Shown in pieces: positions 34,330 through 41,587 of a DNA stretch of 64,000 nt. The stretch spans positions 1,922,001 to 1,986,000 of the forward strand of contig DAIODP010000001.1 of NCBI GenBank assembly GCA_036746695.1, given 5' to 3'. Within the stretch, counting starts at the first letter, position 1, and every line of letters begins with the position of its first letter. Below the pieces are notes generated by a model. It did no database searches and had not been told where the DNA came from. It worked only from the letters and a program-made list of their open reading frames with translations. A program made the translations under genes and the position numbers. The DNA is from UBA3006 sp036746695 (lineage in GTDB: Bacteria; Actinomycetota; Acidimicrobiia; Acidimicrobiales; Ilumatobacteraceae).

Positions 34330-34836
34330 ATGTTGGACAGAATGTGGAACGGTTGGCGAGCCCAATACGTCCAGCGCGATTCTCATGCAAAGCCAAGTGA
34401 TGTTTCAGTGTTTAGCGAAATCCTCTCGTCGGGCTTGCCGGACGAGGAGACTTTCATTGTTCATCGTGGTGAAACATGTTTCGTGATACTGAATGCCTTT
34501 CCATATTCAACTGGCCACTTATTGGTCATTCCGTACCGCGAGGTTCCCGACCTCGAGTTGCTTACAAGCCAAGAACACGCAGAAATCTGGTCGCTCGTCA
34601 CCACAGGTGTTCAGGTGCTGAAGGCGGAATACAAGCCACAGGGCGTGAACGTAGGAATCAACTTGGGCCATGCAGCAGGTGGCAGCGTGGCTCAACACCT
34701 GCACATTCACGTTGTTCCGCGTTGGGGTGGCGACTCCAACTTCATGGTTGCCATTGCATCTACAAAGATTTTGCCGGAAGCGCTGGACGTCACAGCGCAG
34801 CGAGTTCGCGCACGATGGCAATCTCTGGCAGTGTAA
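34330..34836 (+). CDS. HIT-family nucleotide-binding protein (Ap4A phosphorylase-like)
   Basis: The 168-residue protein carries the histidine-triad motif in QHLHIHVVPRW near its end, plus NAFPYSTGHLLVIPYREV and INLGHAAGGSV. The homologue in the same position in mycobacteria is described as a diadenosine tetraphosphate phosphorylase, so a role in clearing Ap4A formed by synthetases such as ThrRS is reasonable inference. I place the start at ATG 34330, ten bases after thrS; the frame extends back into thrS without similarity. Confidence 0.9.
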   Translation: MLDRMWNGWRAQYVQRDSHAKPSDVSVFSEILSSGLPDEETFIVHRGETCFVILNAFPYSTGHLLVIPYREVPDLELLTSQEHAEIWSLVTTGVQVLKAEYKPQGVNVGINLGHAAGGSVAQHLHIHVVPRWGGDSNFMVAIASTKILPEALDVTAQRVRARWQSLAV

Positions 34837-34840
34837 AGAC

Positions 34841-35338
34841 ATGAATACAAACGGATCATCAAAAGACGAACTTCGGGATCAGTTGCCGCACGATCTCGAT
34901 GTGTCTGCGTTCGTCGGTCCCTACCAGTTTCCGGACAACAGCCGAAGGCGCATTCCTGCTTTCATCTATGCAATCTTTTCGGTGGTATGCCTCGTCGTGT
35001 GGCTACTTGCGCGCGATTCCAATTCGGGCACAGTGAACAACGGTTTTGTAATTGCCGCGGTATGCCTGGCCGCAGTTGCACTCTTTGTCTGGTCATCATC
35101 TTGGAAGATGACAGTTAATGAAACCGAGGCCCTGGTGTGCGCTTCTCGCGCAGTCGACTTTGCGGTTGGCCACGCGTCTGCCCAGCAGGTTTGGCGAGGA
35201 CTTCGAAGTCGACCAACGTGGAGGGTCTTTTGCTACAGCGCCGAGGAGCCACCGCGTAAGCGCGCATTGGTGCTAGTCGATGCTGTTGATGCAAGCATTG
35301 TGGAGCAATTGGTGGAGGCCAACCCCGACAAGGTGTAA
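34841..35338 (+). CDS. Hypothetical two-helix membrane protein
   Basis: I do not recognise this 165-residue protein. It has a polar, acidic N-terminus, two predicted membrane helices at about residues 38-57 and 67-85 and a soluble C-terminal domain of about 75 residues (WKMTVNETEALVCASRAVDFAVG, KRALVLVDAVDASIVEQL). It starts four bases after the HIT gene and ends 11 bases before pgsA, so it is almost surely part of the same transcript. In the mycobacterial cluster I recall, nothing occupies this place. A role tied to inositol-lipid synthesis is possible by context only. Confidence 0.72.
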   Translation: MNTNGSSKDELRDQLPHDLDVSAFVGPYQFPDNSRRRIPAFIYAIFSVVCLVVWLLARDSNSGTVNNGFVIAAVCLAAVALFVWSSSWKMTVNETEALVCASRAVDFAVGHASAQQVWRGLRSRPTWRVFCYSAEEPPRKRALVLVDAVDASIVEQLVEANPDKV

Positions 35339-35349
35339 CTAGCCCGTAG

Positions 35350-36063
35350 GTGTCTAAAGGTAGGGTATTGCCAATGTTTGACGGCAACTTTCGGGTGCAC
35401 TTCGAAAAGGCTTTGAAACCAGTTGGTGAGTCTCTTCGCCGCACGGGTCTCTCGCCAGACCACTTCACAATGCTTGGCCTCGTTGTTGCTGCGGCCGCAT
35501 CGGTGGCCATAGGGGCGGGATACCTGCAACTGGGCTTATTGCTCGTTATCGCCTCTGCGCTTCCAGATTTGCTTGACGGTGCGCTAGCAAAGGCGTCTAA
35601 TTCTGCAAGCCAACGGGGAGCGTTCTTCGATTCTGTAATTGACCGAGTGAGCGATGCACTGATGTTCGGTGGCGTTGCTTGGTACTTCGGCAGTACGCGC
35701 GGTGGAACAACTGCGGTGCTTCCATTTGCCGTGATGGGCTTCTCGTTTCTTATTTCTTATGAGCGCGCCAAAGCGGAGGCCCTTGGGCTGACTGCAAAGG
35801 GCGGATTAATGGAGCGGGCAGAACGCATCATCCTTGTGTGCTTTGGTTTGCTTTTCGAATCGCTGTTATTCGCCGTCATGTGGGTCATGCTTGTCTTGGT
35901 AGCCATCACCGCAGTGCAAAGATTCGTCAAGGTATGGCGCCAAGCAGCCGTGGCTCCTATAACTGCGGAGAAAATGGCAGTACGACGTTCGCGTCGAGCA
36001 TCTCGTCGCGCCCGACGAGACGACTACCGCGCGCGTTTTCAGCGTCGTCGGCGCACTCAGTAA
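35350..36063 (+). CDS. pgsA: Phosphatidylinositol phosphate synthase (CDP-alcohol phosphatidyltransferase)
   Basis: This integral membrane enzyme joins CDP-diacylglycerol to inositol phosphate, the first step towards phosphatidylinositol and its mannosides. The CDP-alcohol signature D-x2-DG-x2-A-x9-G-x3-D-x3-D is at residues 73-98 with Asp73, Asp76, Asp94 and Asp98; the usual Arg after the Ala is Lys81. The N-terminal RRTGLSPDHFTMLG segment is typical. The start may be GTG 35350 (MSKGRVLP, like the mycobacterial form) or ATG 35374, which has AGGTAGGG upstream. A basic tail with several Arg residues ends the 237-residue protein. Confidence 0.9.
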   Translation: MSKGRVLPMFDGNFRVHFEKALKPVGESLRRTGLSPDHFTMLGLVVAAAASVAIGAGYLQLGLLLVIASALPDLLDGALAKASNSASQRGAFFDSVIDRVSDALMFGGVAWYFGSTRGGTTAVLPFAVMGFSFLISYERAKAEALGLTAKGGLMERAERIILVCFGLLFESLLFAVMWVMLVLVAITAVQRFVKVWRQAAVAPITAEKMAVRRSRRASRRARRDDYRARFQRRRRTQ

Positions 36064-36065
36064 GC

Positions 36066-37010
36066 GTGAACGGTAAGCCTGCTTCAAATCAGGATGCATT
36101 CACCGTTGCTGGGTATCGCGTCGCATCGTTATTTGCAAAACTTACTCCTGGGCCAATCGCACACGCTTCAGCATTTGCCTTAAGCGGCCCGCTAGCAATT
36201 GCAATGCGGTCGAAGCGCTTGATAGTTGAACGTCATCTTCGTCGTATCAACCCAGGATTGTCGGGGTTTGCCCTACGCCAAGCCACGCAGGAAGCGTTCC
36301 AGAGTTATGCCCGCTATTACCTTGAAACGTTCAGGCTCTCTACACTTTCGCGGCACCAGATTGATGATGGTTTCAAGATCGAAGGTTTTGAACACATCGA
36401 GCGTGCGGTTGCCGCCGGCAAGGGCACGGTGTTGGCATTGCCGCATTTGGGCGGATGGGAGTGGTCTGGTCGTTGGCTTGTCGATCAGGGTTATGGGCTC
36501 ACCGCTGTTGTAGAGAAACTCGCAAACGATGATTTGTTCGAATGGTTTTTGGAAATGAGGACACGAGTTGGGTTCGACATCATCCCACTCGACGACGGTG
36601 CGGGGCTGAAGGTCAACGAAGCGCTGAGGGGCAACAAGATTGTGTCTTTGTTGTGCGATCGCGACATCGTTCGTGACGGAGAGCGGGCTGGTGTTCAAGT
36701 TCAGTTCTTTGGTGAGCAAACTACGGTGCCAGCAGGCCCATCTTTTTTTGCCCTCCGCACGGGTGCAGCGTTGATTCCTTTGGCCACTTACTTCACCAAA
36801 CGCGTAGACGGCCATTTCACGGTTGTTCGCCCACCGATTTCCGTAAGTCGTCAGGGTTCGCTGCGCGAAGACGTCGCCCGCATCACGCAGTTATTGACAA
36901 CAGAGATCGAACTGCTCATACGACGAGCGCCGGAACAATGGCACTTATTTCAACCCAATTGGCCAAGCGATCCTGGCTATCAAGGAATGAATACAAGCTT
37001 CACCGTTTAA
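36066..37010 (+). CDS. patA: Phosphatidylinositol mannoside acyltransferase PatA-like
   Basis: A 314-residue member of the HtrB/LpxL-type acyltransferases. The H-x4-E motif appears in ALPHLGGWEW, followed by CDRDIVRDGERAGVQVQFFGE and GPSFFALRTGAALIP, all typical of PatA, which acylates the mannose of phosphatidylinositol mannoside on the cytoplasmic side. Its position directly after pgsA, as in mycobacteria, supports this. GTG 36066 is the start, two bases after the pgsA stop; the open frame upstream lies in pgsA. It converges with arsR, and the stop codons share the palindrome TTAA at 37007-37010. Confidence 0.9.
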   Translation: MNGKPASNQDAFTVAGYRVASLFAKLTPGPIAHASAFALSGPLAIAMRSKRLIVERHLRRINPGLSGFALRQATQEAFQSYARYYLETFRLSTLSRHQIDDGFKIEGFEHIERAVAAGKGTVLALPHLGGWEWSGRWLVDQGYGLTAVVEKLANDDLFEWFLEMRTRVGFDIIPLDDGAGLKVNEALRGNKIVSLLCDRDIVRDGERAGVQVQFFGEQTTVPAGPSFFALRTGAALIPLATYFTKRVDGHFTVVRPPISVSRQGSLREDVARITQLLTTEIELLIRRAPEQWHLFQPNWPSDPGYQGMNTSFTV

Positions 37011-37369
37011 CGTAAAACGTCTCGCAGTTCGCTCAACCGCTCTGTGTTGATGCGATACCAAACCCAGGTTCCGCGTTTGGTACTCGTAATCAAACCTGCT
37101 TCTCGAAGAACCTTCAAATGGTGGCTTACTGTCGGCTGTGATCGTCCCACTGGTCTAACGAGGTTGCACGCACAAACTTCTTCCGTCGGCGAGGAGGCAA
37201 TGATGTTGAAAACTTTGAGCCTGATCGGGTCGGAAAGAGCCGCGAAGCCAACAGCAAGTTGCTCGGTGTTGGGCTTTGATAAACGCTGATCGGTTAGAGG
37301 CGAACAGCAACTGACATCTTTCGGAATACGACTGCGAGGGCTGGCTTGTTGTATATTGATAACTATCAA
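37007..37369 (-). CDS. arsR: ArsR/SmtB-family metalloregulator
   Basis: A winged-helix repressor: ALSDPIRLKVFNIIAS, the recognition helix SQPTVSHHLKVL and the wing KRGTWVWYRI. Metalloid-type cysteines occur in EEVCACNL and as an N-terminal vicinal pair SCCSPL. The start is unresolved. In-frame choices are ATG 37390, GTG 37387 and TTG 37369. I use the TTG (120 residues) because the ATG would make the gene overlap the divergent cadI start head to head. All three place the operator partly or wholly within the coding region. It presumably represses itself and cadI until arsenite or another soft metal binds. Confidence 0.85.
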   Translation of the reverse strand: MIVINIQQASPRSRIPKDVSCCSPLTDQRLSKPNTEQLAVGFAALSDPIRLKVFNIIASSPTEEVCACNLVRPVGRSQPTVSHHLKVLREAGLITSTKRGTWVWYRINTERLSELRDVLR

Positions 37370-37374
37370 TATAC
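37351..37374. promoter_or_regulatory. ArsR operator: perfect 11-bp-arm inverted repeat
   Basis: GTATATTGATA (37351-37361) and TATCAATATAC (37364-37374) are exact reverse complements with AC between them. The ATA-TTGAT half-site is the form seen at ArsR-family operators. It lies between arsR and cadI and overlaps any promoter for either. Confidence 0.85.
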
Positions 37375-37388
37375 CAAAGGAGACCACC

Positions 37389-37817
37389 ATGTCGCGAGTA
37401 CAGCTGGCACTGAATGTTCAAAATCTTCAGGAATCTATTGCGTTCTATTCAAAGATGTTCGGAACTGAGCCAGCAAAGGTGAGGGAGGGCTATGCAAACT
37501 TTGCCATTGCCGAACCGCCCCTCAAATTGGTGCTCATCGAGACAAAATCAGACGGCGTATCCGAGTATCAACACCTCAATCACCTCGGTGTAGAGCTCGA
37601 GAATGCGCAATTGGTCGAGCAAGCGATCGATACATTCTCTGACTTGGGGCTGGTCGAAAAGATTGAGAAAAACGAAACATGTTGCTTTGCAGTTCAGGAC
37701 AAAGTCTGGATGACGAGCCCAGATGGCGCCCCTTGGGAGTACTACACGGTGCTTGCTGATGCGCCTACCTTCCGCACCAATATCGCTGTTCTTCCAGGTG
37801 GGGATTGCTGCTCGTGA
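37389..37817 (+). CDS. cadI: CadI/ArsI-family VOC protein (cadmium-inducible or C-As lyase-like)
   Basis: A 142-residue vicinal-oxygen-chelate protein. The start MSRVQLALNV and the block EGYANFAIAEPPLKLVLIE are very close to mycobacterial CadI as I recall it. Candidate metal ligands are Gln5, His62/His65 and Glu117. The vicinal Cys98-Cys99 pair, which binds trivalent arsenicals in ArsI lyases, is kept, and a second pair Cys140-Cys141 sits at the C-terminus. Some ArsI enzymes have His at position 5, so C-As lyase activity is undecided. ATG 37389 has AAAGGAG just upstream. It is the first gene of the operon controlled by ArsR. Confidence 0.9.
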   Translation: MSRVQLALNVQNLQESIAFYSKMFGTEPAKVREGYANFAIAEPPLKLVLIETKSDGVSEYQHLNHLGVELENAQLVEQAIDTFSDLGLVEKIEKNETCCFAVQDKVWMTSPDGAPWEYYTVLADAPTFRTNIAVLPGGDCCS

Positions 37818-38473
37818 TCCGTCGATTGGCGGCCGAAGCCCTGGGCACCGGGTTGCTCATCGTCGCTGTGATTGGTTCCGGAATCATGGCAACAAATCTC
37901 ACTGACGATGTTGCTCTGCAGTTGCTGTGCAATGCGGTAGCCACGGGTGGCGCTCTTGTTGCCTTAATTCTCATCTTCGCTCCAGTAAGTGGCGCGTCGT
38001 TCAACCCTGCCGTTGGCATCGTGGGCGCACTGCTCGGCGAGGTGTCTTGGAAGCAGACGGCCTTATACGCGGTTGCACAAACTGTTGGTGGTTGTTTGGG
38101 CGCTATGACTGCGAACGTCATGTTCCAGCATCCAGTGGTGGAGTTTTCAACGAAGGTTCGGGATGGATCAAACATTTATATATCCGAAGTAGTGGCAACA
38201 GTTGGTCTGCTCCTCGTGATCTGGGGAACTATTCGTGCAAATAGATCAAACCTGGTTCCATTCACTGTCGCCGCCTGGATAACTGGTGCGTACTTCTTCA
38301 CATCGTCAACGAGCCTTGCAAATCCCGCTGTCAGTATTGCGCGCTCGTTGAGCAACTCGTTCGCAGGAATCGACCCCACCAGCGTTCCCGCATTTATTTC
38401 GCTGCAGATTATTGGCGCATTTCTTGCTTACTCAATCATTCGTTGGGTGTTTGTGCAGGAGTCGAAGCAGTGA
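37814..38473 (+). CDS. MIP-family channel (aquaglyceroporin-like), probable arsenite route
   Basis: The 219-residue protein has six hydrophobic helices and two Asn-Pro-Ala motifs (GASFNPAVG and LANPAVSIAR), the hallmark of aquaporins and glycerol facilitators. Channels of this family encoded in ars operons, such as AqpS of Sinorhizobium, let arsenite leave the cell down its gradient. Placement between cadI and arsC makes that the best guess; water or glycerol transport is the alternative. It starts at GTG 37814, overlapping the cadI stop, and its stop overlaps arsC, so the three genes look translationally coupled. Confidence 0.88.
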   Translation: MIRRLAAEALGTGLLIVAVIGSGIMATNLTDDVALQLLCNAVATGGALVALILIFAPVSGASFNPAVGIVGALLGEVSWKQTALYAVAQTVGGCLGAMTANVMFQHPVVEFSTKVRDGSNIYISEVVATVGLLLVIWGTIRANRSNLVPFTVAAWITGAYFFTSSTSLANPAVSIARSLSNSFAGIDPTSVPAFISLQIIGAFLAYSIIRWVFVQESKQ

Positions 38474-38877
38474 GTGATCGTAAACCTGGTGTCTTGTTCT
38501 TGTGCGTCCACAATGCCGGACGCTCGCAAATGGCAGCGGGATTTATGCGCCAATTTCAAGAAGTTCAAGTTTTTTCTGGCGGGTCCGAGCCGGCCCTATC
38601 TGTGAATCCCGTTGCGGTTGCGGCAATGCAAGAAAAAGGCATTGATGTGTCGCATTATGTGCCACAGCGGTGGACTATGGACCTTCTCGAGTCAGTGGAC
38701 GTAGTTGTCACTATGGGTTGCGGCGACGAATGTCCCTATATCCCAGGAAAGAAGTATGTCGATTGGCCGCTTAACGACCCAGCAGGCCAGGGAATCGAAA
38801 TGGTGCGTAGTGTTCGAGATGAAATCGAACAAAGAGTCAAGCTGCTTGCAGCAGAATTGCTGGGAAATCAGCGATAA
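38470..38877 (+). CDS. arsC: Arsenate reductase, low-molecular-weight phosphatase type
   Basis: This 135-residue enzyme reduces arsenate to arsenite. The phosphatase loop CVHNAGRS starts at Cys12, and MGCGDECP supplies Cys84 and Cys88. These could form the relay disulphide of the thioredoxin-coupled class, though the spacing (x3) is shorter than in the staphylococcal enzyme as I recall it. A mycothiol-coupled mechanism is also possible, as mshC is present. WPLNDPAGQ is family-typical. The GTG start at 38470 overlaps the channel gene. The 3-prime end overlaps the convergent oxidoreductase gene by ten bases. Confidence 0.9.
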   Translation: MSDRKPGVLFLCVHNAGRSQMAAGFMRQFQEVQVFSGGSEPALSVNPVAVAAMQEKGIDVSHYVPQRWTMDLLESVDVVVTMGCGDECPYIPGKKYVDWPLNDPAGQGIEMVRSVRDEIEQRVKLLAAELLGNQR

Positions 38878-39785
38878 GCGTCAAAGAGCTCGGCAATGGC
38901 TTTAACTTGGCCGCCACTCGTCGATGACATGACGGCTATTGGTAAAACTCCCTTATCCGCCCATGCTGAAAGTTGTTCGCGTACCGACGATGCGCTACCG
39001 GAAGCAGTGCAGTCGCGCAGCCAACGATCGCTCATTGTCGTTTGTAGCGCTTGCGCCTGCTCTTCTTTTGGCAAGTTCGCCAAGATGGCCTCAGCCGCAT
39101 CCATTTCCTCGGCGTAACCCGCTTGTCGCCAGTAATTTCGATAATTGGGTAACGAGATATAACCAGTCAATGTCTTGCGGTGAATTGCGAGTGCGGCATC
39201 GACGTCGTCACTGATCACTGTCGGAATCATGTTTGCCATAAAAAAGCTAGATCGGTGGTCAGATGGGACTAAATCAATTTGACGCGAAATGTCCGACAGT
39301 GATGCATTGGCCCATATCGCACCTTCGGCAATTTCAACCGATAGCGCAAGCATCTTGTCTCGTAGCGCTGCAAGATAAATCGGAGGAAGTTCTCCGCTGA
39401 ATTTCGAATTTCCACGCATTGCCGCAACATAATTGGATATGTCGGTAAGTGGTTTTCCCGTTGCGACCCCCAGTCGCTGAACCACGGGTGCGTGGCTTAC
39501 GCCAAGGCCAATTCCAAAGCGTCCACCAGAGATCTCGTGAATATGCGCTGCCGTGTTGGACATTTCAACGGGGTGGTTGTAGTAAACGGGTTGAATCGAA
39601 GTCCAGAACCTGATGGTGTTCGTGGCGTGGGCGAGCGAGGTGCATAAACCGAGCGTTGCGCCGAGGCTTGGGCACGCAAGGCCAGCAAAGCCGCGCGACT
39701 CGGCCTCTTGGGCTAGTTGCAAAATGGCGTTCCGCTTTGTTGGGGTGGCAACAATTGAAATTGCCGGTAATGAGTTTGGATTCAT
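38868..39785 (-). CDS. F420-dependent luciferase-like oxidoreductase (LLM class)
   Basis: The 305-residue protein has the LLM TIM-barrel pattern: ISIVATPTKRNAILQLAQEAESRGF, ATNTIRFWTSIQPVYYNHPVEMSNTA (in two parts), HEISGGRFGIGLGVSH and PIYLAALRDKMLALSVEIAEG. ISGGRF-GLG is the common F420-binding LLM core. Substrate is unknown. It stands alone on the minus strand, between the arsenic genes and pimA, where mycobacteria have no gene as far as I recall. The npdG gene elsewhere in the window could supply reduced F420. Confidence 0.87.
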   Translation of the reverse strand: MNPNSLPAISIVATPTKRNAILQLAQEAESRGFAGLACPSLGATLGLCTSLAHATNTIRFWTSIQPVYYNHPVEMSNTAAHIHEISGGRFGIGLGVSHAPVVQRLGVATGKPLTDISNYVAAMRGNSKFSGELPPIYLAALRDKMLALSVEIAEGAIWANASLSDISRQIDLVPSDHRSSFFMANMIPTVISDDVDAALAIHRKTLTGYISLPNYRNYWRQAGYAEEMDAAEAILANLPKEEQAQALQTTMSDRWLRDCTASGSASSVREQLSAWADKGVLPIAVMSSTSGGQVKAIAELFDAYR

Positions 39786-39829
39786 GGCGTTGTGAAACTC
39801 CTTCGCCGTCTACCGTATACAACGTGAAC

Positions 39830-40996
39830 ATGCTGCGGGTCGCAATGGTTAGCCCATATAGCGTTTCCGTTCCGGGCGGCGTGCAAGCACAAGTGATGGG
39901 CTTGGCTCGCGAATTGCGACGGATTGGACACGAGGTGCGTGTACTTGCTCCATGCGATGGACCACCGCCAGAGCCGTTCGTGACACCTTTAGGAATGAGT
40001 TTGCCAACCGCCGCCAATGGTTCGGTTGCCCCTCTTGCTCCAGACCCATCTGCTGCACTGCGCACTATTCGGGCTTTGAATGATGAGGCATTTGACATCA
40101 TTCATTTGCACGAACCAATTGCACCCGGGCCAACGGCAACGGCCTTGTTGTTGCAACTTGCACCGACTGTCGGAACGTTTCATGCCGCGGGAGACTCCAG
40201 TTCTTATCGCGTGCTGAACAAAACTGCGCGTTGGGCAGCGGATCAACTCAGCACTCGTGTTGCGGTATCGGCTTCTGCAAAAGAGCTTGCGTATCGTTAT
40301 CTCGGTGGCGAGTACACCATTTTGTTCAACGGCATCGAGACCGACCGTTACCAACGTCCGGAAGTGGAAAGAAGTGAAGAGCCAACAATCTTTTTCGTTG
40401 GTCGCCATGAGCCTCGCAAAGGTTTAGAGGTATTACTTGATGCAATGCCAGAGTTGCCAGCGAATGCTCGGCTGTGGGTTGCATCCGACGGTGAAGGTAT
40501 TGACGAACTCAAGGTTCGTTTCCAGGGCGACTCACGAATCGAATGGCTTGGCCGAATTTCTGAGGAAGAGAAGTTGGATCGGCTTGCACGTTGCACCGTT
40601 TTTTGCGCGCCATCTCTTCGAGGTGAATCCTTTGGGATTGTGTTACTAGAGGCCATGGCTGCTGGTGCGGCGCTTGTTGCCAGTGCAATTGACGGTTACA
40701 TCAACGTTGCAACAAACGAGAAGGACTCGTTGCTTGTTCCACCTGGTGATTCACGGCAACTCGCTACTGCTATCAACACGGTGCTGAGCGACAGTCGTTT
40801 GCGGGGGCAATTGGTCGCCGAAGGCTATGTTCGGGCGAAACAGTTTTCGATGAGTCTTCTTGCCGAAAAATACGTTGATATTTATCGAACACTCCTTGCA
40901 TCCGAGGCATCAAACGAACTGCAGGTTCGACCAAACCGATTGGTGTCAATGTTTCCCGATCGGTTGCTTCGAAGGCCGTGGTCAATCCGCTCCTAA
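39830..40996 (+). CDS. pimA: Phosphatidyl-myo-inositol mannosyltransferase PimA
   Basis: PimA transfers the first mannose from GDP-mannose to phosphatidylinositol on the cytoplasmic membrane face. The 388-residue GT4 enzyme starts MLRVAMVSPYSVSVPGGVQAQV, matching the mycobacterial N-terminus with its acceptor-binding Gly-Gly loop. The donor site is seen in IFFVGRHEPRKGLEVLLDAM and the E-x7-E motif in SLRGESFGIVLLEAMAAG. I use ATG 39830 at the conserved start; GTG 39824 is possible and the frame is open to 39656. It belongs functionally with pgsA and patA, from which the arsenic island and an LLM gene separate it. Confidence 0.92.
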   Translation: MLRVAMVSPYSVSVPGGVQAQVMGLARELRRIGHEVRVLAPCDGPPPEPFVTPLGMSLPTAANGSVAPLAPDPSAALRTIRALNDEAFDIIHLHEPIAPGPTATALLLQLAPTVGTFHAAGDSSSYRVLNKTARWAADQLSTRVAVSASAKELAYRYLGGEYTILFNGIETDRYQRPEVERSEEPTIFFVGRHEPRKGLEVLLDAMPELPANARLWVASDGEGIDELKVRFQGDSRIEWLGRISEEEKLDRLARCTVFCAPSLRGESFGIVLLEAMAAGAALVASAIDGYINVATNEKDSLLVPPGDSRQLATAINTVLSDSRLRGQLVAEGYVRAKQFSMSLLAEKYVDIYRTLLASEASNELQVRPNRLVSMFPDRLLRRPWSIRS

Positions 40997-41014
40997 CCTC
41001 CACATTCGCTGGCG

Positions 41015-41026
41015 TAGACTAGGTAG
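41015..41026 (+). promoter_or_regulatory. Putative leaderless -10 of lemA
   Basis: TAGACT at 41015-41020 lies exactly six bases before the lemA ATG. The same hexamer precedes thrS and alaS. AGGTAG between it and the start could act as a weak SD if transcription began further upstream. Confidence 0.45.
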
Positions 41027-41578
41027 ATGAACTTGATCATCGCGATTATTGTTGTTGCTGTCATTGCCCTATTGATTGTTGGCATTTACAACCAGCTGAT
41101 TCGTCGACGTAACGAGGTCGACAACGCTTGGTCCCAAATTGATGTGCAACTGAAGCGAAGGCTCGACCTCATACCAAACTTGGTTGAAACTGTGAAGGGT
41201 TACGCCGCTCACGAAAAGACTGCTCTTGAGGCTGTTATCTCGGCTCGAAACTCTGCAATGTCCAGTGGTTCCTCTCCGCACGAGCAAGCCGCTGCGGATA
41301 ATGCGGTGAGTTCTGCGTTGCGACAGTTGTTTGCGTTGTCCGAGGCGTACCCCGACTTGAAGGCAAACCAAGGCTTCGTTTCGTTACAAGAAGAATTGTC
41401 AAATACCGAAAGTCGCATCGCTTATGCCCGCCAGTTTTACGGTGATGCAGTGGAAACATACAACACGGCGATACAAAAGTTCCCAGCGGTTTTTGTTGCT
41501 TCGATTTTCAAATTTACTGAACGCGAATTTTTCACGGCCGAAGAGGCAGCGCGCAGTGTTCCAGAAGTTAAGTTTTAA
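41027..41578 (+). CDS. lemA: LemA-family membrane protein
   Basis: A 183-residue protein with one N-terminal membrane helix (IIAIIVVAVIALLIVGIYNQL) and a helical extracytoplasmic or cytoplasmic domain bearing the family pattern VDNAWSQIDVQLKRRLDLIPNLVETVKGYA and RQFYGDAVETYNT. The molecular role of LemA is unclear. Its pairing with htpX, nine bases downstream, is common and suggests a function in envelope protein quality control. Confidence 0.92.
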   Translation: MNLIIAIIVVAVIALLIVGIYNQLIRRRNEVDNAWSQIDVQLKRRLDLIPNLVETVKGYAAHEKTALEAVISARNSAMSSGSSPHEQAAADNAVSSALRQLFALSEAYPDLKANQGFVSLQEELSNTESRIAYARQFYGDAVETYNTAIQKFPAVFVASIFKFTEREFFTAEEAARSVPEVKF

Positions 41579-41587
41579 GGCCATCCG

